Shown one piece after another: positions 34,370 through 42,120 of a stretch of 64,000 nt of DNA (position 1 is the stretch's first letter; every line of letters starts with the position of its first letter). The position numbers were made by a program, and so were the translations under genes. Source of the DNA: Ferrovibrio terrae_A (GTDB lineage Bacteria > Pseudomonadota > Alphaproteobacteria > Ferrovibrionales > Ferrovibrionaceae); NCBI RefSeq assembly GCF_943372915.1, contig NZ_CALSAN010000006.1, positions 1-64,000 on the forward strand, written 5' to 3'. A model generated the notes under the pieces. That model saw only the letters and a list, made by a program, of their open reading frames with translations, did not search any database and had not been told where the DNA came from.

Positions 34370-34394
34370 GATCAGATATACGATCCCAACCGGA

Positions 34395-35447
34395 TCAGCG
34401 CTTGCCTTCGTATTTGGCGATCCGTTGCTGCATTTCAGCGAAGATGGCGCGGGCATCCTTGACCCCGGCCCCTTCCAGATCGGTCAGCAGCTTTTCGGTG
34501 GTGGGCTTCAGCGTATCGCGCCAGCGGGTGCGTTCGGCATCCGACAGCGAGGTCATCGCATTGCCCTTCTTGTTCGCAGCCTCCAGACCCGGCGCATCCC
34601 ACTGGTTCCACCAGTCGCCGAACTTCTCGGTCAGCGCACTGCCTGTCGTATCGTCGATCGCTTTTTTCACATCCGCCGGCAGACTGTCGTATTTGCGCTT
34701 GTTGATGATGAAATAGAAGCTCGCCGTGTAGGACCGCGCGTCGAGATGGAACTTGGTCACTTCAAACAGCCGGAAGGAATTGATCGGATCCCAGGGGAAT
34801 ACCGCGCCGTCGATCACGCCGCGCTGCAGGTTTTCATACACCTCGCCCGGCGGCAGGCCGACCGGCGTTGCACCCAGTTGCTGCAACATGGCGTTGATCT
34901 GCGGACTGGGCGAGCGGATGCGCAGGCCCTTGAGATCGTCCATGGTCTTGACCTGCTTCGATCCGGTGTGGATAAGACCGGCGTTGTGCGCGTGCAAGCC
35001 AAGTACCTTCACGGTGTCGGGGAATTCCTGCGCGAAATGCTTCGGATACATTTCCCACAATGTGCGGCTGGCCGCGTTGGCGGTCTCGACCAGGAAGGGG
35101 AACTCGACGATGCCCATGCGGCTGAAGCGGCCGGCGGGCACGCCCCGCAGGCCATGTGCGATATCGACCACGCCACTGACCGCCTGCTCGAGCTGACGTG
35201 CCGGGTTGCCGAAGGCGCTGCCGGCGGGAAATACCGTCAGTTTCACCTTGCCGTTGGTCCGCTTGGCCAGATCCTCGCCCCAGGGTACGAACCAGTCACG
35301 ATGCATGCCGTGACCCGGCGGCAGAAAATGACTGAGCTTGAGTTCGATCTCCTGCGCCGCCACCGGCGATGCTGCAGTTGCGAACAGAAAAGCGGTCATA
35401 ATGGCGGGCGCCGCTTTACCCATGAAACGAGTCAGCTTGACTGTCAC
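34395..35447 (-). CDS. dctP: TRAP transporter substrate-binding protein (DctP)
   Basis: A 350-residue periplasmic binding protein. The GTG at 35447 was chosen because GGGAGG lies seven bases upstream; an ATG eight codons in (35423) is possible. The signal peptide ends at SPVAAQ. The mature part begins IELKLSHFLPPGHGMHRDWF, and GLRIRSPSPQINAMLQQLGA with PPGEVYENLQRGVIDGAVFP carries the conserved arginine and ligand-binding loop for a carboxylate. A palindromic operator candidate (35498-35515) lies upstream. Confidence 0.9.
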   Translation of the reverse strand: MTVKLTRFMGKAAPAIMTAFLFATAASPVAAQEIELKLSHFLPPGHGMHRDWFVPWGEDLAKRTNGKVKLTVFPAGSAFGNPARQLEQAVSGVVDIAHGLRGVPAGRFSRMGIVEFPFLVETANAASRTLWEMYPKHFAQEFPDTVKVLGLHAHNAGLIHTGSKQVKTMDDLKGLRIRSPSPQINAMLQQLGATPVGLPPGEVYENLQRGVIDGAVFPWDPINSFRLFEVTKFHLDARSYTASFYFIINKRKYDSLPADVKKAIDDTTGSALTEKFGDWWNQWDAPGLEAANKKGNAMTSLSDAERTRWRDTLKPTTEKLLTDLEGAGVKDARAIFAEMQQRIAKYEGKR

Positions 35448-35497
35448 GGATCGTCCTCCCAGACGGTTGTTATCAATTTTTCTACTGTTGCGCAGGA

Positions 35498-35515
35498 TAG
35501 TTACAACTGTAACTA
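35498..35515. promoter_or_regulatory. Palindromic operator candidate upstream of the TRAP operon
   Basis: TAGTTACA and TGTAACTA form a perfect inverted repeat with 8-bp arms and a 2-base centre, 51-68 bases upstream of the dctP start in the gap shared with the divergent binding-protein gene at 35648. The form is typical of GntR/FCD or LacI-type operators. No regulator gene is adjacent. Confidence 0.55.
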
Positions 35516-35647
35516 AGGTCAAGGCAGGCCCGCTTGCACCTGTCGGGGTTACTGGCTGAATACGTAGACGTGCCAGCAGCTTGCGGCCTATTGTTGCGCC
35601 CGGCAGCAGTTCGGTGGGTGGGGCTCACCGCGTGAAAGAAGGGTTTG

Positions 35648-36781
35648 ATGGCGCGTCTGGTCACAGTGGCTGGCCTGGCCCTGGTATTGGGCATTCTGAT
35701 CGGCATCGGTGCGGTCTCTCTGGATCGCGCCGCCAATGCCCCGGAGGCGCGCGCGATCAAGGAGCCCGATGTCGCACAGGGCAGCAACACCGCTGTAGTC
35801 GAGGCGCCGGGCGCACGCGTTGTGATCAAACTGGCCAGTGCCGCCCCCACATCGGCGCCGCAGATCGGCACCATGGCCGTGACCACAGCAGAAAAGTTGG
35901 CGACCGCGTCTGACGGCAATATCGAGATCAAGCTGTTCGAGCCCAATGCGCTGGCGCCGAATGCCGAGCTGTTCGACAAGGTTGCTGACGGCACGATCGA
36001 TGCCGTGTGGTCGTCGCCGAACTTCTTCGCTGAACGTGATTCCGTTTTCTGGCTGTTCTCCACCGTGCCCTTCGGTCCCTCTGCCGGCGAGTATCTCGCA
36101 TGGCTGTCCTATGGCGGTGGCCAGGATCTGATGGACAGCAGCTTTGCCCGCTTCAATATCAAGCCCATCGTCTGCACCGTGCTGCCGCCGGAATCCGGCG
36201 GCTGGTTCCGCCGCGAGATCACCTCGGTGAATGACCTCAAGGGTCTGCGCATGCGCTTCATGGGCATTGGCGCCAAGGTGATGCGCCGGCTTGGCGTCGA
36301 TACCGTGACACTGAGTGGCGGCGACACCTTCTTCGCCCTGCAGAGCGGCAATATCGATGCGGCCGAATTCTCGCTGCCCTTCATCGACCTGCGCTATGGC
36401 CTCGACAAGGCCGCAAACAATTACTACTTCCCCGGCTGGCACCAGCAGAGTTCACTGATCACTCTGATGATCAACATGAAGGTGTGGGACGGCCTGACCG
36501 AGGCACAGCGGGCCACGATCATGAATGTCTGTGGCGACAATATCCGTGAAAGCCTGGCCGAGGGTGAAGTGCAGCAGGTGCAGGCGCTGCAGGAAATCCG
36601 CCAGCGGGGCGTCAATGTGCGCACCCTGCCTGTGCCAGTGATGGACGCACTGAAGGCGTCATGGATCCAGGTGGTAAAAGAAGAAAGCGCCGCCAACCCG
36701 GAATTCAAGAAAGTGTGGGAGTCCTACCACACTTTCCGCAAGTCCTACGCAGAATGGCGCGGCCTGGGCTACCTGCCCTGA
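35648..36781 (+). CDS. Second TRAP-type substrate-binding protein, membrane-anchored and without its own permeases
   Basis: A 377-residue DctP-superfamily binding protein of the TakP-like branch. The N-terminus is a hydrophobic helix (about 2-22) with no clear cleavage site, followed by a low-complexity linker to about 58, so it may stay anchored. The binding domain includes PPESGGWFRREITSVNDLKG with the conserved Arg, MRFMGIGAKVMRRLGVDTV, and ALQSGNIDAAEFSLPFIDL. It is divergent from dctPQM and has no permease genes of its own in the window; TakP relatives bind 2-oxoacids and often work with TRAP systems of the fused or large type encoded elsewhere. Confidence 0.82.
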   Translation: MARLVTVAGLALVLGILIGIGAVSLDRAANAPEARAIKEPDVAQGSNTAVVEAPGARVVIKLASAAPTSAPQIGTMAVTTAEKLATASDGNIEIKLFEPNALAPNAELFDKVADGTIDAVWSSPNFFAERDSVFWLFSTVPFGPSAGEYLAWLSYGGGQDLMDSSFARFNIKPIVCTVLPPESGGWFRREITSVNDLKGLRMRFMGIGAKVMRRLGVDTVTLSGGDTFFALQSGNIDAAEFSLPFIDLRYGLDKAANNYYFPGWHQQSSLITLMINMKVWDGLTEAQRATIMNVCGDNIRESLAEGEVQQVQALQEIRQRGVNVRTLPVPVMDALKASWIQVVKEESAANPEFKKVWESYHTFRKSYAEWRGLGYLP

Positions 36782-36785
36782 TCGT

Positions 36786-37523
36786 TCAGGCGCCGATGGA
36801 ACGGCGTAATTGCCGTACCTGACGTTCCACCGAGATATCGATAGATGCCGTCACTTCCAGGCTGCGGTCTTCAAGCGCATCGCCGCGCGGATTGGCGCGA
36901 CCGCGCGCCTCCACCGCGTCATCCCGGCGGCGGATCAGCTCGATGATTTCCGGCTGGAACAGGCGCAGCAGACCATTCAGCCAGCGATTCACATTGGATG
37001 AGGGCCACGCATGGCGCAGATGGAAACGGTCGAGCATGGCAATGACATCGCGTGCCGCGAACCAGGTTTCGTCAGTCACCCAGCGATTGACCGTGAACAG
37101 TCGGATCGGCTGGCCATAATGATCCATCGCTACGCCAACGATATGGGCCAGGGCCTGATCGCCGCGCGGCCAGTGTTCACCCAGCTTCTCCCTGGGTGAA
37201 CAACGGCCGACGCCGGTTTTCAGATATTTGGCCGGCTCGAAAGCCTCGCCGAGAAATTGCGGGCGCTGAAAGACATGGAAGTGACCATGCTCACGGTCTT
37301 CGTTGCGGTGGGCATGGTAGTAATATTGTGCGCCGGTTTGCGGATCGAACACGTCGCCGGCCGGATAGTGCTGCTGCTCGAAGAAATCTTCCTCGCCATG
37401 CAGAAGTTCGGCCACCAGGTTGCTGCGTTTGCCTGCAAGATCCTGCTGGATCTTCAGCACATCGCTGCCCGCTGCCACCATAGCCTGCAGACGAGCCCGA
37501 CCCAGATTCGCCATCATATTCAT
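36786..37523 (-). CDS. Uncharacterised protein (DUF6969-like)
   Basis: A 245-residue cytoplasmic protein without signal or membrane helices. A conserved-looking core has YYYHAHRNEDREHGHFHVFQ near 62-81, then HIVGVAMDHYGQPIRLFTVN and RWVTDETWFAARDVIAMLDR. It matches my memory of the proteobacterial DUF6969 family, for which no function is known. The several His residues in the HAHR and HGHFHVF motifs could bind metal; that is inference. The start at 37523 was picked from three nearby ATGs as the one nearest a GGGGA box. Convergent with the second TRAP binding protein, stops four bases apart. Confidence 0.6.
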   Translation of the reverse strand: MNMMANLGRARLQAMVAAGSDVLKIQQDLAGKRSNLVAELLHGEEDFFEQQHYPAGDVFDPQTGAQYYYHAHRNEDREHGHFHVFQRPQFLGEAFEPAKYLKTGVGRCSPREKLGEHWPRGDQALAHIVGVAMDHYGQPIRLFTVNRWVTDETWFAARDVIAMLDRFHLRHAWPSSNVNRWLNGLLRLFQPEIIELIRRRDDAVEARGRANPRGDALEDRSLEVTASIDISVERQVRQLRRSIGA

Positions 37524-37716
37524 GCAACACGTCCCCAACCACTCAGGCGGGGCAGACTACGCAGCCGGCTGTTAAGCGGTGGTAAATGCGACAAGCCGCC
37601 ACGCTTGTTCTTGCGAGTCGCTATGCTATTTTTTTCTCAGGCAGGTTTTCCGGCCCCATCCGAATCGCCAGCAGCCGTTTCCCAGCACTATCAAAAGACC
37701 CATTGAGGAGCCCCCG

Positions 37717-38094
37717 ATGTCGCGAGTCCTTTTGTCCGCTCTCGCCGTTCTCACCCTGAGCCTCGGCATGACCAGCGCCCAGGCGGCCGGCAATCCCGAG
37801 GAAGGTAAGAAAGCCTTCGCCAAATGCCGCGCCTGCCACCAGCTTGAAGCTGGCAAGAATACCGTCGGCCCCAGCCTGAAGGGTGTGTTCGGCCGCAAGT
37901 CGGGCACCGTCGAAGGCTTCAAGTATTCCGATGCCATGAAGGCCAAGGCCGTGACCTGGGATGAGGCCACGATCGCCGCGTATATAACTGATCCCAAGGG
38001 CTATATCCCGGGCAACAAGATGGTCTTCCCCGGCATCAAGAAGGAAAGCGAGATCGCCGACCTGATCGCCTATCTGAAAGACGCCACCAAGTAA
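37717..38094 (+). CDS. Class I cytochrome c (c2/c550 type)
   Basis: A 125-residue periplasmic electron carrier. The signal peptide ends at SAQAA near residue 24. The heme site is CRACH at 42-46, and the distal ligand is in NKMVFPGIKK near 99-108. The fold follows small c2-type cytochromes (NTVGPSLKGVFGRKSGTVEG, FKYSDAMKAKAVTWDE). GAGGAG precedes the ATG. It is monocistronic, with a strong terminator directly downstream. Its redox partner is not evident from neighbours. Confidence 0.93.
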   Translation: MSRVLLSALAVLTLSLGMTSAQAAGNPEEGKKAFAKCRACHQLEAGKNTVGPSLKGVFGRKSGTVEGFKYSDAMKAKAVTWDEATIAAYITDPKGYIPGNKMVFPGIKKESEIADLIAYLKDATK

Positions 38095-38112
38095 GCTGAT
38101 CTGCCGCGTTCC

Positions 38113-38144
38113 AGAGCCTCCCATGATGGGAGGCTCTTTTATTT
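38113..38144 (+). terminator. Rho-independent terminator of the cytochrome c gene
   Basis: A perfect 11-bp stem (AGAGCCTCCCA at 38113-38123 with TGGGAGGCTCT at 38127-38137), a 3-base loop, then TTTATTT. Confidence 0.9.
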
Positions 38145-38195
38145 CACGAGCATATCTGTGTAATTCATATAACACATAGTGTGACGTCAATTACA

Positions 38196-38224
38196 TTGCA
38201 TTCCACAGTCCAGAAACCTATATT
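38196..38224 (+). promoter_or_regulatory. Sigma-70-like promoter giving a leaderless rhodanese mRNA
   Basis: TTGCAT (38196-38201) and TATATT (38219-38224) are separated by exactly 17 bases. The rhodanese ATG begins six bases after the -10 box and no ribosome-binding site is present, so transcription would start at or next to the start codon. The surrounding 80 bases are AT-rich and include ACACATAGTGT (ACAC/GTGT arms). Confidence 0.55.
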
Positions 38225-38230
38225 ATCTTT

Positions 38231-38599
38231 ATGTCCACCGCGACCGCACACACCGCCAGCAATACCACCCCGACTTCGGTTTCCGCCGAAACGGTGCGGG
38301 ACTGGCTCGCCAATGGCGAAGCCCTGCTGATCGATGTGCGTGAACCCGACGAATATGCCGATGAGCATATCGAGGGGGCAGTATTGCTGCCGCTGTCCAG
38401 CCTGGATGCCGGCCAGCTGCCGGCCGTCAATGGCAAGCGCCGCGTGCTGCAGTGCCTGACCGGCAAGCGCTCGGGCATTGCCTTACAGAAACTGGCCGAC
38501 CAGGGCGTGACCGATCTGCTGCATCTCGATGGCGGCCTGCTGGCCTACAAGAAGGCCGGCGGCGCCACGATCGAGGCCGACGAGGCCGTCGCAGCTTAA
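38231..38599 (+). CDS. Single-domain rhodanese-like sulfurtransferase
   Basis: A 122-residue rhodanese fold with LLIDVREPDEYADEHIEGAV near 31-50 and the active-site Cys in VLQCLTGKRSGIALQKLA (Cys near 74). The loop after the Cys carries CLTGKRSG, close to the CxxGxRS pattern of thiosulfate or persulfide transferases. No signal peptide, so cytoplasmic. The ATG is within a few bases of the predicted transcription start, with no ribosome-binding site. Probable role is sulfane-sulfur handling; no sulfur-metabolism neighbours are present. Confidence 0.88.
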   Translation: MSTATAHTASNTTPTSVSAETVRDWLANGEALLIDVREPDEYADEHIEGAVLLPLSSLDAGQLPAVNGKRRVLQCLTGKRSGIALQKLADQGVTDLLHLDGGLLAYKKAGGATIEADEAVAA

Positions 38600-38663
38600 G
38601 CTGCCGCGCCTTTTTCCGTTCCCATCTGTTGGTTAAGGTCGTCCTGCAGAGATGGAGGACACG

Positions 38664-39260
38664 ATGCCCGTGCATGGCCCCGACGTGGTGCTGAACGCCC
38701 CCGCCTATATCCACGAAAGCGCGCAGATTTACGGCAAGGTGCGGCTCGAAAAAGGCAGCTCGGTCTGGATCAACGTCGCCATGCGTGCCGAGAATTACGA
38801 GATCGTGGTCGGCGCCTATACCAATATCCAGGATTTCTCGATGCTGCATGTGGGCAGCCAGAGCGGTACCTATATCGGCGCCCATGGCTCGATCACCCAT
38901 CACTGCACGATCCACGGCTGCACCATCGGCGACAACTGCCTGATCGGCATCGGGTCGACCATCATGGATGGCTGCGTGATAGGGAATAACTGCATCATCG
39001 GCGGCCACACCTTCCTCAAGGAAGGCACCGTGATCCCGGATAATTCGGTGGTGGTCGGCAGCCCCGGCAAGGTGATCAAGACGCAGAACAACTATGTGCG
39101 CTGTCGCCTCAACGCCTGGCTCTATTACCGCAACGCGCTGGCCTATCGCCAGGGCCAGTATCGGGACTGGGATCAGGCCGACATGGCCAAGGCCGTGGGC
39201 GACGAGATCGCCCGCCTGACCGAAGAACTAAAGGCCCTGGAAGCGGCCGGCCAAGCATAA
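38664..39260 (+). CDS. Gamma carbonic anhydrase-like protein (left-handed beta-helix)
   Basis: A 198-residue hexapeptide-repeat protein of the gamma carbonic anhydrase/PaaY/YrdA group. Repeats run from about residue 12 to 150 (e.g. VWINVAMRAENYEIVVGAYT). Metal-site His residues lie in SMLHVGSQSG and SITHHCTIHGCTIGDNCLIG. The ATG at 38664 with GGAGG six bases upstream is preferred over an ATG four codons earlier. The C-terminal helix (NAWLYYRNALAYRQGQYRDW) is usual for the family. It may bind CoA esters or act as a carbonic anhydrase; the trimer would be cytoplasmic. Confidence 0.87.
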   Translation: MPVHGPDVVLNAPAYIHESAQIYGKVRLEKGSSVWINVAMRAENYEIVVGAYTNIQDFSMLHVGSQSGTYIGAHGSITHHCTIHGCTIGDNCLIGIGSTIMDGCVIGNNCIIGGHTFLKEGTVIPDNSVVVGSPGKVIKTQNNYVRCRLNAWLYYRNALAYRQGQYRDWDQADMAKAVGDEIARLTEELKALEAAGQA

Positions 39261-39360
39261 AAACTATCCTGGCCCGAATTCCGCCCTTTTTGCGGCGCAG
39301 GAATCCTGCCAAGGCGCCGTATAGAGCTACAGACAATAACGGTATGAGCAGGACATTTGC

Positions 39361-39996
39361 ATGTTCGCCTCCCTCGCCCTGCCACGCCTCGAAGCCGGGG
39401 TGCCCGGACTTTTGGGCGGTGAACGCGTGAGCGACGTCGATACGGCCCTGATGCACCGGGTCGCGCGTGGCGACCATGCGGCCTATCGTCTGCTGGTCGA
39501 CAAATACCTGCGTCATGCGGTGACCGTGGCTTATCGCGTGCTGTTCAATCGCGGCGATGCCGAGGAAGTGGCGCAGGAAGCCTTCCTGCGCGTCTGGCAG
39601 CATGCCGCACGCTGGCGCGCCGATGGCGGTGCCAGCTTCAAGACCTGGCTCAACCGCGTGGTGGTCAACCTGTGCATCGACCGCAAGCGCAAGCCAACCA
39701 TGGCCGTGCTGGATGACCAGCCCGAACCGGTCGACGAGGACCGTGCTACGCCCTATGAGGCACGGCTGGCCAGCGAAACCAGCGACCGCGTAGCGCTGGC
39801 CCTGCAGAAGCTGCCGGAACGCCAGCGTGCCGCCATCCTGCTCTGTTTCTGGGAAGGCGAAAGCAATATCGAAGCCGCCAGGGCGCTGGGTGTCACTGTA
39901 GGCGCCCTGGAGTCCCTGCTGATCCGCGCGAAGCGCAGCTTGCGCGATGATCTGAGTCCCGCCCTGGGTGCAAACCCGGCTGGCATGAAGGAGTGA
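39361..39996 (+). CDS. ECF-type RNA polymerase sigma factor
   Basis: A 211-residue ECF sigma factor. Region 2 is at about 28-95 (LLVDKYLRHAVTVAYRVLFN, AEEVAQEAFLRVWQHA), and region 4 at about 140-195 (LPERQRAAILLCFWEGESNI, EAARALGVTVGALESLLIRA). The N-terminus before residue 23 may be dispensable; a GTG at 39427 also gives a family-like start. The next two genes, one with an anti-sigma-like layout and one a periplasmic metal-sensor type protein, follow within a few bases, the CnrYXH-like arrangement. Stimulus may be metal or envelope stress. Confidence 0.9.
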   Translation: MFASLALPRLEAGVPGLLGGERVSDVDTALMHRVARGDHAAYRLLVDKYLRHAVTVAYRVLFNRGDAEEVAQEAFLRVWQHAARWRADGGASFKTWLNRVVVNLCIDRKRKPTMAVLDDQPEPVDEDRATPYEARLASETSDRVALALQKLPERQRAAILLCFWEGESNIEAARALGVTVGALESLLIRAKRSLRDDLSPALGANPAGMKE

Positions 39997-40000
39997 AGCC

Positions 40001-40453
40001 ATGACTCTCGAGCGTTTTATCGATCTGCTCGACGCCTATGGCGCCGATCTCGATCTCTGGCCCCAGTCTGAGCAATCTGCGGCCACCGCACTGCTGGCCG
40101 CATTGCCCGAGGCCCGCGAGGCCCAGCGCCGCGCGGCCACGGCCGATGCCCTGCTGTTCAATGCAGCGCTTCCAATGATCGAACCGAGCGATGCCCTGCG
40201 CCAGCGCGTGCTGGCCCAGGTTGCCATGCTGCCGGCGGCGAGCCCGGCATCCAACTGGCGCGGCCAGGTGCTGGAAGCGCTCGCGCTGCTCTTCCCCACT
40301 GGCCGTAGCCTGCCGCAATTCGCTGCGCTGGCCCTCGCCGTCGCCATCGGCATCAGCGCCGGCTTTGCCAATATCGGTTTTGCCGATGCGCAGGAAAGCG
40401 ACCTGGTCAGCGTGCAGATCGCCAGTGCCACACCGCTGCTCAGCGAGGATTGA
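40001..40453 (+). CDS. Putative membrane-anchored anti-sigma factor of the ECF operon
   Basis: A 150-residue protein with a cytoplasmic N-terminal part (FIDLLDAYGADLDLWPQSEQ, typical of proteins beside ECF factors), and one membrane helix near 107-128 (SLPQFAALALAVAIGISAGF). A short periplasmic tail ends in SATPLLSED. It starts five bases after the sigma gene, with AAGGAG at the junction, and is followed nine bases later by the sensor gene. No anti-sigma domain is firmly recognised; the call rests on topology and position. Confidence 0.7.
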   Translation: MTLERFIDLLDAYGADLDLWPQSEQSAATALLAALPEAREAQRRAATADALLFNAALPMIEPSDALRQRVLAQVAMLPAASPASNWRGQVLEALALLFPTGRSLPQFAALALAVAIGISAGFANIGFADAQESDLVSVQIASATPLLSED

Positions 40454-40461
40454 GAGTTATC

Positions 40462-40992
40462 ATGGTCGATCCGGTTGCCCCCACCCCTACCCCGAAGTCG
40501 AAGCTCAATCGCTGGCTTGCCATCGGCCTGATCGCCTCGGTGGCGCTAAACCTGGGTTTTGCCAGCTTCGGTGCGGTGCGTTTCTTCAAATATCGCGAGA
40601 TGGCCGAGAAACGCGGCGCACAGATCGAAGATCAGTTCGCCCGCCGCCTGCCCGACAATGCGGCCCGGGCGTTTCGGCAGGCTTTCGAGGAAGGCCGCAA
40701 GGGCGGTGCTATTTCGCACAACCAGATGCGCCGCGATCTCGGCGCCGCACTGAGCGCGGAGCCCTACGACCGCGCGCGCCTTGCCGCCGTACTGGGTGAA
40801 CACCGCCAGCGGCTGGATCAGATGCAGCAGGGTCTGCAGGCCGGCCTGCTGGCAGCCGCCGATGCCATGACACCGGAACAGCGTCGCGAATACGCCGAAC
40901 GCATGCTGCGCCGCGGCCCGCCCGGTGGACCCATGGGAGGTCCGCCACATATGCGCGGTGACATGCCGCCGCCCCCGCCACCCCGTAACTGA
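40462..40992 (+). CDS. Periplasmic metal-sensor/resistance family protein
   Basis: A 176-residue protein with an N-terminal membrane helix (WLAIGLIASVALNLGFASF, about 18-36). A helical periplasmic domain of the Metal_resist (CnrX/CpxP-like) type covers about 45-150 (LDQMQQGLQAGLLAAADAMT, EQRREYAERMLRRG). A Gly/Pro/Met-rich tail follows (PPGGPMGGPPHMRGDMPP). In CnrYXH-like systems the sensor releases the sigma factor on metal binding. The ATG at 40462 with GAGAG upstream is preferred over a TTG at 40450 that overlaps the previous stop. Confidence 0.8.
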   Translation: MVDPVAPTPTPKSKLNRWLAIGLIASVALNLGFASFGAVRFFKYREMAEKRGAQIEDQFARRLPDNAARAFRQAFEEGRKGGAISHNQMRRDLGAALSAEPYDRARLAAVLGEHRQRLDQMQQGLQAGLLAAADAMTPEQRREYAERMLRRGPPGGPMGGPPHMRGDMPPPPPPRN

Positions 40993-41080
40993 GGCTCTGC
41001 GCCGTTTGCCCGGCGCCCTTGTCTCTGGGCAGCAGGCTGTTTAGCGTGGGCGCTTTCCCGGAAAGCCACTGGGGGCGTCC

Positions 41081-42103
41081 ATGCTCAATGTTGTCATCAC
41101 CGGCGGTGCCGGTTTCATCGGCCAGAAACTTGCTGCCGAACTGCTGAAGCGCGGCACCCTGATCGGGCCGAGTGGCAAGCCGGAACCGATTGCGCAGATC
41201 ACGCTGTTTGATGTCGTGAAGGCCAGCGGGCCGGAGGATTCGCGCATCATCGCGGTTGCCGGCGATATCGGCGACCATGGCGACGTGCTGAAGCTGATCG
41301 GCCACAACACCCATTCGGTCTTCCATCTTGCTGCCATCGTCTCCTCGGGCGCCGAGGCGGATTTCGAAGGCGGCTACCGCGTCAATCTGGAAGGCACCCG
41401 CCATATCCTGGAAGCCTCCCGGGCGATCCCCACACATACTCCGCGCCTGGTGTTTGCCTCCTCCGTCGCCGTCTACGGCGGCGACGATCTGCCCAAGACC
41501 GTGACCGACCAGACCGCCCAGCGGCCGACCACGTCCTACGGCGTGCAGAAGCTGAGTGGCGAGTTGCTGATCAACGACTATAGCCGCAAGGGCTTCGTCG
41601 ATGGCCGCAGCATCCGGTTGCCCACCATCATGGTGCGGCCGGGCAAACCGAACAAAGCCGCCTCCACCTGGGCCAGCTCGATGATCCGCGAGCCGCTCTC
41701 GGGCGTCGATGCGATCTGCCCGGTGCGCCCCGACTCACCGATGGCCTGCCTGTCGCCACGCCGCACCGTGGATGCCTTCATCCGCGCCCATGACCTGCCG
41801 GCAGAAAGCTTCGGCAAGGACCGTGCCCTGCTGCTCAGCGGCATCCGCGTCACCGCCGGCGAGATGGCCGCCGCCGTCGAACGCGCCACCCCGGCCCTGA
41901 AAGGCGCCAACCGCAAGATCGGTACCATCCACTGGACACCGGATGCGGCAATCCAGAAGATCGTCGATGGCTGGCCCGGTGCCACCGCATCCGAACGTGC
42001 GAAAGCCATGGGCTTCACCGTCGATGCCGGTATCGACGAGATCGTGCAGTCCTTCATCGCCGACGATCTCGACAACCAGATCAAGAGCCTGCAGTCCAAC
42101 TAA
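41081..42103 (+). CDS. denD: NAD-dependent sugar-acid dehydrogenase, DenD (D-erythronate dehydrogenase) family
   Basis: A 340-residue extended short-chain dehydrogenase. The NAD-binding glycine motif is TGGAGFIGQKLA near 7-18, and the catalytic motif is SYGVQKLSGE near 146-155 (Tyr-x-x-x-Lys). The segment RLPTIMVRPGKPNKAASTWA (about 179-198) is characteristic of the DenD group, which oxidises D-erythronate to 2-oxoerythronate. A hydroxypyruvate isomerase-like gene (31687-32484), the next enzyme type in that route, lies 9 kb upstream, but no OtnK or OtnC is in the window. argE follows 17 bases later. Confidence 0.82.
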   Translation: MLNVVITGGAGFIGQKLAAELLKRGTLIGPSGKPEPIAQITLFDVVKASGPEDSRIIAVAGDIGDHGDVLKLIGHNTHSVFHLAAIVSSGAEADFEGGYRVNLEGTRHILEASRAIPTHTPRLVFASSVAVYGGDDLPKTVTDQTAQRPTTSYGVQKLSGELLINDYSRKGFVDGRSIRLPTIMVRPGKPNKAASTWASSMIREPLSGVDAICPVRPDSPMACLSPRRTVDAFIRAHDLPAESFGKDRALLLSGIRVTAGEMAAAVERATPALKGANRKIGTIHWTPDAAIQKIVDGWPGATASERAKAMGFTVDAGIDEIVQSFIADDLDNQIKSLQSN

Positions 42104-42120
42104 AAACAAAGAGTATCCCC

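Noticed and set aside
38600..38613. GCAGCTTAAGCTGC-like palindrome at the rhodanese stop codon
   Set aside because: It overlaps the end of the coding sequence, lacks a T-run and is short enough to be chance; not listed as a terminator.
39296..39325. Possible ECF-type promoter upstream of the sigma gene (GGAATC followed by CGT)
   Set aside because: The spacing of about 12 bases does not fit the 16-17 bases expected for ECF promoters.
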